DNA from: Prorocentrum cordatum
Taxonomy: Eukaryota; Sar; Dinophyceae; Prorocentrales; Prorocentraceae
Assembly (NCBI GenBank): GCA_963575745.1
Contig: CAUYUJ010014327.1
Coordinates: 1,142,195 to 1,185,298, forward strand
Length of the DNA stretch: 43,104 nt
Direction: 5' to 3'
Shown: positions 8,816 through 17,693 of the stretch, one piece after another
How the letters are laid out: each line of letters opens with the position of its first letter
Numbering within the stretch: the stretch's first letter is position 1
Position numbers and translations under genes: made by a program
The notes under the pieces: generated by a model
The model's input: only the letters and a program-made list of their open reading frames with translations
What the model was told of the DNA's origin: nothing
The model's database searches: none

Positions 8816-9480
8816 TGAGCGGAGGGAGACTTGACCCCTCCCCCTACCCCCTCCCCTGGACCTGGAAGGGGGGGGGAGGGGGGAGGGTAGTTAGAGCGTC
8901 CAAGATGGCCCAAGACGGCTCCAAGAGGGCTTCAGAGCGCAAGATGGCCTCCAAGATAGCGGAACATACTTCAAGGCGGCTCAAAATAGCCTCCGACACG
9001 CCTCCAAGGGGCCCCAAGACGGCCCCAAGACAGTTCCAAGTGCCCTCCGAGCCCTTTAAGGACCCCCCCCCAAGAGGCCAAAACGGCTCCAATTTTCAAA
9101 GAAACTCAATGCGGCTTGCCTTCTCGCTGTTTCGCTTCCGATGGGTTCTTGAGGCCTCAAGATGGCCGCATGACGGCCCAAGAGAGCCCCAAGAGGGGTC
9201 TAAGAAGGCCCCAAGACGGCCCCAAGAGCGCCCAAGAGCGCTCTAAGAGCGGCCCAAGAGGGCCCCAAGACGCAATTGTTGAGCCTCCGAAGGGGGTGAC
9301 CTGAATTAGGGACCCCAGTATTTTTGAACAATGGGGGCCAAGACGGCCCCAAGAGACCTCCCTAACCCCCACAGATAGCCCCAAGAGGGCCCCAAGATCC
9401 CAAAGAGTCCCAAGAATGCCCCTAAGAGGCCCCACGGGAACCCCAGGAGAGCCTCGAGATGGCTCCAAGAGGCCTCCGAG
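8816..9480 (+). repeat. Minisatellite element with head and AT-rich island
   Basis: A CCCTCCCCTGGACCTGGA head (8846 on) leads through TTAGAGCGTCCAAGATGGCC into a degenerate CCAAGA array. The island at about 9088-9152 reads AAAGAAACTCAATG, TGCCTTCTCGCTGTTTCGC, then GATGGGTTCTTGAGGCC. The same head-array-island order occurs at 23060-23540 and 13949-14365. Confidence 0.8.
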
Positions 9481-9514
9481 AAAACGCTGCCGAGGCAGTT
9501 GTTACACTGCATGC

Positions 9515-9780
9515 TGCTACCATCACCAGCAGCAGCACCACCACAACCACCAGCAACAGCACAAGCAGCAGACGCAGCACCAGCAGCAGCACCACCACCA
9601 TCAGCAGCAGCACAAGCAGCAGCACCAGCAGCAGCACCACCACCACCAGCAGCAATAGCACCAGCAGCAGCACCAGCAGCACCAGCAGCACGAGAACCAG
9701 CAACACCAGCATCAGCACCAGCAGCAGCACCAGCAGCAGCAGCAGTAACAGCAGCAACAGCACCAGCAGCAGCACCCGCA
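9515..9780. repeat. CAG/CAC compound microsatellite
   Basis: About 265 bp of CAGCAGCAC and CACCACCAG mixtures, giving serine, threonine, glutamine, histidine or alanine runs depending on frame. The lack of any complex sequence fused in frame argues against a gene. Confidence 0.9.
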
Positions 9781-9879
9781 CCCTTCGCTACGTACCAGAG
9801 ATCTCCCAATTCACCGTTTTTTTGCCCGCGCTGTTTCATTATGTGCATCTCTTCCTCCCTTCTCCCGTCAGCTCTTATG

Positions 9880-9928
9880 GGCATCGTTCTGGATGGGCTA
9901 GTGGGGATACGCGAAGCGTCAAGAATTG
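9880..9928. repeat. Short dispersed repeat, second copy at 10382-10425
   Basis: TTCTGGATGGGCTnGTGGGG followed by ATACGCGAAGCGTCAAGAAT occurs at both places. The first copy runs into a further block (GGGGACCCCCCCTTCTTTGAT) also seen at about 14517-14540, just ahead of minisatellite. Confidence 0.7.
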
Positions 9929-9949
9929 GGGACCCCCCCCTTCTTTGAT

Positions 9950-10215
9950 CGATATGCCCCAAGATGGTCCCAAGACGGCCTCCAAAGCTCCCAAGGAGGC
10001 CCCAAGATGGCCCCAAGAGGCCCCAAGAGGCCCCCAAGAGGCCCGGACCCCAAGCGGCCCCAAGCGGCCCCAAGGGGCCCCAAGAGCCCCCCAGAGCCCC
10101 CAAGACGCCCCAAGAGCTCCCCGGGACCGCCAAGAGACCCCCAAGACGCCCCAAGAGGCATCCAAGAAGCGCCCAAGAGATATCCCAAGAGACTCTGAGA
10201 GGCATCCAAGAGGCC
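9950..10215 (+). repeat. CCAAGA/CGGCC minisatellite
   Basis: Well-preserved CCCCAAGAGGCC and CCCCAAGCGGCC units with an unusual run of GGACCCCAAGCGGCC near 10040-10075. No AT-rich island. Confidence 0.85.
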
Positions 10216-10534
10216 TCTGGCCCTTTTGCTCGCCCTCCTCCATCTCCTCTTCATCCCAAAAATAATCATCCATCTTCCTCCTCCCTCATCCATCCATCCT
10301 CCTCCTTCTCCTCCTTCGAACGGTTCGGATGCCCCCATCTTTGTTCCTACACTTCCCTGATCACCTCAACTCGCCTGGACATCGCTTCTGGATGGGCTTG
10401 TGGGGATACGCGAAGCGTCAAGAATGTCGTAAAGACAGCGATATATTCTTCCCTCGGAGGTTACAGGTGGGGAGGAGCAGCAGCAGCAGCAGGACCAGGC
10501 TGAGAAGAGGAAGGGAGGAGGAGAGGAAAAGAGC

Positions 10535-10845
10535 AGGGAGACGTGAAGACGTGAAGACGTCAAGTTGACGCGACTGGCGGGGGGAGGGGACTTAAAGACC
10601 TGAAGACTTGGAGACGCGAAGAACCCGTGTTCATGCATTCGCGTCGTCACGTCATCGGCCAGACGACCAGCTCTTCACGCCTTCACATCGTCGGGTCCCG
10701 ACCTCGTCGTCTTCGCGTCTTCACGTCTTCACGTCATCGGGCCCCAACATGGCCGCTTTCACGTCTTTAAGTCTTCGCTCCGCCCTGCCCACCCCGTTGG
10801 CGACGATCCATTCGCATCTTCACGTATTCACGTCTGCGGCAAAAC
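10535..10845. repeat. GACGTGAA / TTCACGTC inverted short-repeat cluster
   Basis: From 10535 to about 10625 the plus strand repeats GACGTGAAGAC and related octamers. From about 10640 to 10845 it repeats the complement, TCTTCACGTC and CATCGGGCC. The two halves can fold into a large imperfect cruciform. No gene is visible. Confidence 0.65.
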
Positions 10846-11009
10846 TGCGCGGCAAGCCCCAGCACCCGCAATGCGAGGTAGGAGGAGTGAGGAACAAGTG
10901 GAGGAGGGACATCTCTCCTGCGTCCTCTTTTGCCAAGCCGAGGCTCCGCAGGTTGGCATATGATGACGTCGCACAGCAATCAAACTATGAAAGACGATCC
11001 ATCTTGCCA

Positions 11010-11115
11010 CGCAACTGCATCTGTTGTGCACGCGCCGGGCGATATCCTAGACGCGGACCGATGCGGTTCACTATGCGTGACAATACGTGGTTCAAAATCC
11101 ACCGATCCCTTGGGG
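11010..11115. repeat. Dispersed copy of the 13410-13745 repeat
   Basis: GCAACTGCATCTGTTGTGCA, GCGCCGGGCGATAT, TAGACGCGGACCGATGCG and TTCACTATGCGTGACA match the two tandem copies at 13410-13745. Confidence 0.75.
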
Positions 11116-11139
11116 TTCATTGGCGTGTGAGGTGCTTCC

Positions 11140-11345
11140 CCCTCCCCAAACCCCTCCCCCGGGAGCCCGGTCCAGTCGATTTGGAGGGGGGGGGTCTGGC
11201 CGGATCCCCCAGGGCAGCCCCGAACGCATCATGGGGGGACAGAGGGTCCCAACACGGGCCCAGAGGGCCCGAAGAGGCCCCCCCCGACGGTCCAAGAGGG
11301 CCATGAGTCGCCGAAAGAGTGCTCCAAGGCGCCCAAGATGGCGTC
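11140..11345. repeat. Minisatellite element remnant with GTCGATTTGGA head
   Basis: The block CCAGTCGATTTGGAGGGGGG, then TCTGGCCGGATC, resembles 13078-13130 in the same orientation. A short CCAAGAGG array follows (11270-11345). Confidence 0.55.
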
Positions 11346-11449
11346 CGGACGGCCCAACACATATGGTTATACGCTACTTGTCAAACTGACGCGAAACCCT
11401 CCCCAGTCTGACTCAGACTGGGGAAGGTTACTCCTAAAAGACGAACATC

Positions 11450-11555
11450 GACGACGACGACAACGACGGCGGCGGCGGCGGGGGCGGCGGACGAGGACGA
11501 CGACGACGGCGGCGGGGGCGGCGGGGGCGGCGGCGGCGGGGGCGGCGGCGGCGAC

Positions 11556-11587
<32 letters not shown>

Positions 11588-11631
11588 GCGGCGGAGGCGG
11601 CGGGGGCGGCGGCGGCGGCGGGGGCGGCGAC

Positions 11632-11666
<35 letters not shown>

Positions 11667-12110
11667 GCGGAGGCGGCGGGGGCGGCGGGGGGCGGCGGGG
11701 CGGCGGCGGGCGGCCGACGACGGCGGCGGCGGCGACGACGACGACGACGGCGGGCGGCGGCGGCGGGCGGAGGCGGCGGGGGGGGCGGCGGCGGCGGGGG
11801 CGGGGGGGCGGCGGCGGCGGCGACGGGGCGGCGGCGGCGACCGACGACGACGACGACGACGGCGCGGTGGCGGCGGAGGCGGCGGGGCGGCGGCGGCGGG
11901 GCGGGGGCGGCGGCGGCGGCGGCGGCCGACGACGGCGGCGGCGGCGCGACGACGACGACGACGACGGCGGCGGCGACGGCGGCGACCGACGGCGGCGGCG
12001 GCGGCGACCGAAGGCGGCGGCGACGGCGGCGGCGACGGCGGCGACCGACGGCGGCGGCGGCGGCGACCGAAGGCGGCGGCGACGGCGGCGGCGACGGCGG
12101 CGACGACGGC
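11450..12110. repeat. CGG/CGA trinucleotide tract, about 650 bp
   Basis: Almost pure GGC, GAC and CGG triplets, with blocks of (GAC)5-7 recurring. Very high GC and strong G excess on the plus strand. All six frames stay open as poly-Arg, poly-Gly, poly-Ala, poly-Pro or poly-Ser, so the open frames are trivial. Confidence 0.95.
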
Positions 12111-12180
12111 AGTGGTACAATTCCAGAAGTGATGGCGGCGGTAAAATTCCAGAAGACGCGGGCCTGGTAAAATTCTAGAA
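12111..12180. repeat. 28-bp tandem motif, 3 copies
   Basis: GGTACAATTCCAGAAG, GGTAAAATTCCAGAAG and GGTAAAATTCTAGAA follow each other about 27 bp apart, closing the trinucleotide tract. Confidence 0.7.
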
Positions 12181-12380
12181 CCCCCCGGCTGCCTCCGTTT
12201 TTGTCATGTGTTGTCTGGTGGGCGGTGGATCCCCGGGGGGGAGGGCTCGCTCGCGGGGCGTGCAGAAACCCTAATTCGTATTATATAAGGGGTCTGAGGT
12301 TGCAGAGGACCCCCCCGGTCCATGACCAGAAACTGTACAAATTTCCACACGTGGAGCGGCCCCTCCACTCGGCGCGGGCT

Positions 12381-12432
12381 GCGGAAACCCCCGGAAACCC
12401 CCGGAAACCCTCGGAAACCCCTGCCGGAACCC
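12381..12432. repeat. 10-bp tandem repeat CGGAAACCCC
   Basis: Four to five copies of CGGAAACCCC with one T variant. It is too short and of the wrong sequence to be called telomeric. Confidence 0.8.
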
Positions 12433-12594
12433 CCTGGAAATCGTTTCTTGTACCGCTGCCACGTACCCCAAAATCGGCCTTGTTGTCCCTTACCACAAGT
12501 CGACGGCCCATAAGTCCCCGGCCCAGACACCCCAGGCCCATACAAACCGCTGGATAAAAAAGTGGCGACCGCGGTGATCGAGGAAGACGCGCTG

Positions 12595-13020
12595 GGAGGC
12601 CCCCAAGACGCCCCAAGAAGCCCCCAAGATGCGTCCCAAGAAGGCCTCAAGAAGCAAAAATCTGCCCATTCCTTTAGAAAACCGCATATGTTCAACACGT
12701 CTGCCTCTCGGCCTTTCTCAATGTGCACGACGGCCAAAGAGCCCTTCAAGATCGCCCCAAGACGGCCCAAGAGGCCCCCAAGAGGGCTCAATACGGCCCA
12801 AGAGAGCCCCAAGACGGCCCAGGAAGCAAGAAGCCCTCAAAACGGCCCAAGGGGGCCCCAGGACGGCCCCAAGAGGGGGCCCAGAGGGGGAACCCGAACG
12901 GACATTGCGAGACTTCGGCCCCAAGACGGCCCCAGGTTGCCCCAAGAAGCCCACAAGAGGCCCCCAGGGAGCCCCAAGAGGGCCCCAAAAAGCCCCCAGG
13001 AGGCCCCAAAGAGACTGCCT
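12595..13020 (+). repeat. CCAAGA minisatellite with AT-rich island
   Basis: Degenerate array split by the island at about 12652-12735 (GCAAAAATCTGCCCATTCC, TTTAGAAAACCGC, TCTCGGCCTTTCTCAATG). The array ends in the block at 13074-13135 that matches 11165-11205. Confidence 0.8.
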
Positions 13021-13409
13021 CCAGGACACCCTCGGGAGCACTCCCACGACATCAGCCATCCAAGTGGCCTCAGCTTGGACCAGTCGATTTGGAATGGGGG
13101 GGTCCGGCCAGATCCGCCGGGGGGGTCATCCGCTCCAGAAACGATCCTTCCTGGACAGCCTTCAGTGGCCCCGAGGTGTTCCCAGACGTGCTTCGGGCAT
13201 GACGAGCACCTGAATGTCCCATCCTCCGCGCGCGCGGCAAACTACTGGGCGGTGCACGGAGAGGCGGTGCACGGAGAAACGCTACAGACACAGCTGCTGT
13301 CCCTCACTCGCCCAATCAGCCCGCAAGCCCTCGGATGTTCACGGTGGCAGGCATCTAAAACACCCCCGAGGGGTCGGCGGTGCGGCGTAAGCCCGAGAAT
13401 CAAGCCCAC

Positions 13410-13745
13410 ATGCACACAGGCCATTCCATTGGCTGGGCACGCCTAACGGCGGTCCAGCCTGACACGAAGCAGCAACTGTTGTGCATGCGTCGAGCGATAT
13501 GCCTAGACGCGGACCGATGCGACGATTCACTATGCGTGACAGCACATTGTTCAAAGTCACACCCGCATGCAGAGATGCCATTCCATTGGCTGGACACGCC
13601 TAACGGCCGTCCAGCCTGACACGCAGCAGCAGCAGCAGCAACTGTTGTGCACGCGCCGGGCGGTATGCCCAGACCTAGACGCGGACCGATGCAATTCGCT
13701 GCGCGTGAAAGCACGTGATCAAAATAAGCCCGCACGCACACGTGC
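13410..13745. repeat. Tandem pair of about 160-170 bp units
   Basis: Two copies of CATTCCATTGGCTGG(G/A)CACG, CTAACGGCnGTCCAGCCTGA, CAACTGTTGTGCA and AGACGCGGACCGATGC start at about 13420 and 13580. The second copy has an expanded CAG run (13624-13640). A diverged single copy lies at 11010-11115. Confidence 0.85.
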
Positions 13746-13948
13746 CATCCTTGCCTCGCTTACGGTCAAGGTCCGATATATAGCGTGTCTGTTGTTTCGG
13801 GCCTTGCGAAACCGAAGGCGTTTACACGCTAAGCAGCGCAGGGGCGTACACGCTAAGTAGGGTCGGGTGGAAGAGCCAAACGACATACACGCTAAGCGCT
13901 CCGAGACGCTAAGCGCTCCAAGACGCTAAGCGCTCATATACACGCTAA

Positions 13949-14283
13949 GCGCTCCAGCCCGAGGTGATCTACGTAGGGGGCTTTCTCTTCCAACCCTCTT
14001 CTTCCCTTTCGGTGAGGGGTTTACGCACGCACCCCTCCCCCTACGTACGTACCCCCATCCCCCTGGACCTGGACGGGGAGATTTGCGACCGATTGGAGAT
14101 GGCCCAAAACGGCTCCAAGAGGGTCCTGGAGAGCCCTGGAGAGCCCAAGATGGCCTCCAAGACGACCCGGAGTTATTAATCCAAGATGGGTCAAGATGGC
14201 TTCCAAGATACTCCAGACCGCTCCAAGACGATTCCAGGTGGGCTTGGGGCCTCCCTTGGACGCGCCCAAGACGCCCAAATCCC
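13949..14283. repeat. 335-bp direct repeat, copy 1 (copy 2 at 14834-15169)
   Basis: Near-identical segments 885 bp apart: GCGCTCCAGCCCGAGGTGAT, TACGTAGGGGGCTTTCTC, the ACGTACGTACCCCCATC block, then minisatellite up to GCGCCCAAGACGCCCAAATC. The segment between them (14284-14833) is array plus AT-rich island, so this is a 1.5-copy tandem duplication of one element. Confidence 0.85.
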
Positions 14284-14833
14284 TCAAACACCTGGTAAGG
14301 TAAATCAATGATTCTACGTAGCCCTTTCGACTTTTCGCGTCCGATGACCTTCCGAAGCCGTACGTACTTAAGATGGCCCCAGGGGGCCCAAGAGAGCCCC
14401 AAGAGGGGTCCAAGATGGCCCCAAGATGGACCCGAGAGCGTCCAAGAGCGCCCCAAGAGCGCCCCAACAGGACCCCAAGAGGCGATTTTGAGAGCTCCAG
14501 AGGGGCGAGGGTACTTGCGGACCCCCCCATTCTTTGATAGATATCCTCCAAGATGGTCCCAAGAGGGCCTCCAAGGCCCCCAAGAAAGCCCCAACAGGCG
14601 CCCAAGAAACCCCAAGAGGCCTCCAAGAGACCCCCAAGAGGACCCCAAGCGGCCCCAAGAGACCCCCCGAGGCACCCAAGATGCCCCAAGAGCCCCCCGG
14701 GACCACCAAGAGACTCCCAACACGTCCCAAAAGGCCTCCAAGAAACGCCCAAGAGATACGTACGTATCCCAAGAGACTCCGAGACTCCGAGGAAGAGGAG
14801 GAGGGGGAGAGAGAAGTGTGAAAAACGGGGGAA
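14284..14833 (+). repeat. Minisatellite with AT-rich island
   Basis: The island at about 14285-14365 (AAGGTAAATCAATGATTC, CCCTTTCGACTTTTCGCG, CGATGACCTTCCGAAGCC) precedes a long CCCCAAGAGG array with a GGACCCCCCCATTCTTTGAT insert near 14518. The array ends in purine-rich sequence. Confidence 0.8.
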
Positions 14834-15198
14834 GCGCTCCAGCCCGAGGTGATCTACGTAGGGGGCTTTCTCTTCCAACCCTCTTCTTCCCTTTCGGTGA
14901 GGGGTTTACGCACGCACCCCTCCCCCTACGTACGTACCCCCATCCTCCTTGGCCCTGGACGGGGAGATTTGCGACCGATTGGAGATGGCCCAAAACGGCT
15001 CCAAGAGGGTCCTGGAGAGCCCTGGAGAGCCCAAGATGGCCTCCAAGATGACCCGAAGTTATTAATCCAAGATGGCTCAAGATGGCTTCCAAGATGCCCC
15101 AGACCGCTCCAAGACGATTCCATGTGAGCTTGGGGCCTCCCTTGGACGCGCCCAAGACGCCCAAATCCCCTACGTAGCCCTTTTCGACTTTTCGCGTC

Positions 15199-16661
15199 AA
15201 GTATCAGTTCCAACTCCGTCAGACGGAGTTGGACAAGGGTCTCACGGAGTCCCTCCTGGACGCTTCTCTAGGGCCCTCAGAAAGCTCCAGCAGGGCCCCG
15301 AGAGGGCCCAGGAGGGCCCCAAGACGGCCCTAAGATGGCTCCAAGAGGGCCCCAAGATGGCTCCAAGATGGTCCTAGCAAGTATCAGTTCCAACTCCGTC
15401 AGACGGAGTTGGACAAGGGTCTCACGGAGTCCCTCCTGGACGCTTCTCTAGGGCCCTCAGAAAGCTCCAGCAGGGCCCCGAGAGGGCCCAGGAGGGCCCC
15501 AAGACGGCCCTAAGATGGCTCCAAGAGGGCCCCAAGATGGCTCCAAGATGGTCCTAGCAAGTATCAGTTCCAACTCCGTCAGACGGAGTTGGACAAGGGT
15601 CTCACGGAGTCCCTCCTGGACGCTTCTCTAGGGCCCTCAGAAAGCTCCAGCAGGGCCCCGAGAGGGCCCAGGAGGGCCCCAAGACGGCCCTAAGATGGCT
15701 CCAAGAGGGCCCCAAGATGGCTCCAAGATGGTCCTAGGTTCCAACTCCGTCAGACCAAGGGTCTCACGGAGTCCCTCCGAAGAAAGCTCCAGCAGGGCCC
15801 CGAGAGGCCCAGGAGGGCCCCAAGACGGCCCTAAGATGGCTCCAAGAGGGCCCCAAGATGCTCCAAGATGGTCCTAGCAAGTATCAGTTCCAACTCCGTC
15901 AGACGGAGTTGGACAAGGGTCTCACGGAGTCCCTCCTGGACGCTTCTCTAGGGCCCTCAGAAAGCTCCAGCAGGGCCCCGAGAGGGCCCAGGAGGGCCCC
16001 AAGACGGCCCTAAGATGGCTCCAAGAGGGCCCCAAGATGGCTCCAAGATGGTCCTAGCAAGTATCAGTTCCAACTCCGTCAGACGGAGTTGGACAAGGGT
16101 CTCACGGAGTCCCTCCTGGACGCTTCTCTAGGGCCCTCAGAAAGCTCCAGCAGGGCCCCGAGAGGGCCCAGGAGGGCCCCAAGACGGCCCTAAGATGGCT
16201 CCAAGAGGGCCCCAAGATGGCTCCAAGATGGTCCTAGCAAGTATCAGTTCCAACTCCGTCAGACGGATGGACAAGGGTCTCACAACTCTCGCTCCAGCAC
16301 GAGAGTTGGACAGACGGGATGGCTCCAAGACAAGATGGAGTCCCTCCTGGTCTCACGGAGCTTGGACGCTTCTAGGGCCCTCAGAAAGCTCCAGCAGGGC
16401 CCCGAGAGGGCCCAGGAGGGCCCCAAGACGGCCCTAAGATGGCTCCAAGAGGGCCCCAAGATGGCTCCAAGATGGTCCTAGCAAGTATCAGTTCCAACTC
16501 CGTCAGACGGAGTTGGACAAGGGTCTCACGGAGTCCCTCCTGGACGCTTCTCTAGGGCCCTCAGAAAGCTCCAGCAGGGCCCCGAGAGGGCCCAGGAGGG
16601 CCCCAAGACGGCCCTAAGATGGCTCCAAGAGGGCCTCAAGATGGCTCCACGATGGTCCTAG
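15199..16661. repeat. 180-bp higher-order tandem repeat, 8 copies
   Basis: Units begin CAAGTATCAGTTCCAACTCC and end CCAAGATGGTCCTAG. Copies at 15377, 15557, 15877, 16057 and 16482 appear near-identical at 180 bp. The first is 178 bp; the one at 15737 is shortened to 140 bp; the one at 16237 is rearranged to about 245 bp. Each standard unit carries a palindrome CCAACTCCGTC-A-GACGGAGTTGG and a piece of CCAAGA minisatellite, showing it arose by amplifying one minisatellite segment. Near-identity implies recent amplification or exchange. Confidence 0.95.
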
Positions 16662-16930
16662 TAGGTATCAGTTGCCCGCACGAGGGCTCCCTGATTCCAG
16701 AACCCTCCCCAGATCCCAGAACCCTCCCAGAACCCCCCCAGAACCCTCTCCCTCCAAGAAAACTTCATGGAGCCTCGAAAGGCTCCCAAGAGATCTCCTA
16801 GAAATCTCTTCTCTCCTAGAAATCTCTTCTCTTCTCTCCTCATTATCATCATACGTCTCTCATCCCTCCTCAGGAGAACAAGCATTGTCCTCCTCCTCAT
16901 AATCATCCTCATCAGCCTCCTCATCATCAG
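16662..16930. repeat. Short AGAACCCTCC and AGAAATCTCTTC repeats
   Basis: Four CCAGAACCCTCC-like units (16695-16755), two CTAGAAATCTCTTCTCTCC units (16798-16845), then TCATCATCC/CTCCTC pyrimidine-rich sequence. No gene. Confidence 0.65.
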
Positions 16931-17097
16931 CATGATCCCTCTCTTGGACTTGGACTTGGACTACGGCTCAAAGTCTACCGAGATTAGCCGGCGATGAGAC
17001 TAAACATGCACACCTAATCTACCAACGAACTGCCAACGCGGCGGCCGCATGATCCCTCTCCCTGCCATCATCATCCCTCCCCCAGCCCCGAAAGGAC

Positions 17098-17156
17098 ATA
17101 CACGCTAAGTACCACCACTAAGGATACACGCTAAGTGCGGAACACTTAGCGTGTAT
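17098..17156. repeat. Subterminal ACACGCTAAG cluster with a 14-bp stem hairpin
   Basis: ATACACGCTAAGTG at 17124-17137 and its exact complement at 17143-17156 enclose a five-base loop, CGGAA. A further copy precedes at about 17100. It lies 15 bp inside the right 30-bp terminal repeat, matching the arrangement on the left. Confidence 0.8.
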
Positions 17157-17348
17157 GGGCGTCTCCCCAAAGACACGCTATATATCGGACCTTGACCGTA
17201 TGGTAAACTTGAACATTCGACAAAATCATGCCGCAACTCTTGTCTGCGTGCGAGAGCGTATCCCTCAGAGTGAACAGATGGCACGCGTCGTATGTCCACC
17301 TCAGAGCTTGCCTTCCTTAAGCTCATTCTTCGCTGCGGCTTCACACCG

Positions 17349-17693
17349 TCAAAAGCCATCATCGCTGTCATAATGCTGAGCCTGCCCCAATGTCAATATC
17401 CCCCACTTTGGAGCAATAAAGCTCTCGACCGGATCGTCAGGATCGAACGCGATCTCGACTAAGCTGGCGTGCATCTTGCGGCGCAGGACCCTCGTGAGCG
17501 GCACAGAACGACGTCCGCAGAACACAAGGTCACCTGCTACCAAGGTGCCTGCATACTTGAAATCGCCAGGCTCACCAAGGTCGTTTGGAATCACAACTCT
17601 GTGCGCCGCAGTGACGGTGAGATTCGATTCCCGCGTCCGGAGTTCAATAACCTCGCATAAGGACGCATCGCGGATGCGAATCGAAAAAATCCA
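17349..17693 (-). CDS. Exon 3 of the Hint-domain gene: Hint catalytic His block and end
   Basis: 114 residues after acceptor GAGTCAG. Begins WIFSIRIRD, continues CEVIELRTRESNLTVTAAHR with the TxxH motif, then the VAGDLVF turn and VEIAFDPDDPVESF. The stop TGA is at 17351-17349. The same frame upstream reads into low-complexity sequence, supporting an exon start here. An alternative acceptor four bases earlier would break phase. Confidence 0.7.
   Translation of the reverse strand, partial: WIFSIRIRDASLCEVIELRTRESNLTVTAAHRVVIPNDLGEPGDFKYAGTLVAGDLVFCGRRSVPLTRVLRRKMHASLVEIAFDPDDPVESFIAPKWGILTLGQAQHYDSDDGF

Larger units (their letters stand above)
13761..17200. mobile_element. 3.44-kb element bounded by perfect 30-bp TIRs
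   Basis: The 30 bases at 13761-13790 (start TACGGTCAAGGTCCGATATA) are the exact reverse complement of 17171-17200. Just inside each end lie clusters of the decamer ACACGCTAAG or its core ACGCTAAG: six copies at about 13823-13945 and three at 17098-17156. Terminal inverted repeats with subterminal motif clusters are typical of DNA transposons. The inside is only minisatellite and satellite, so this would be non-autonomous. No target-site duplication was found, so a chance pairing of two dispersed repeats remains possible. Confidence 0.55.

Noticed and set aside
11338-12132. 264-codon Arg/Gly-rich frame
   Set aside because: All frames are open through the CGG/CGA tract; the coding appearance follows from the triplet repeat.
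12381-12432. Interstitial telomere repeat (CGGAAACCCC)
   Set aside because: Does not match TTTAGGG or other known telomere units and has only four to five copies.
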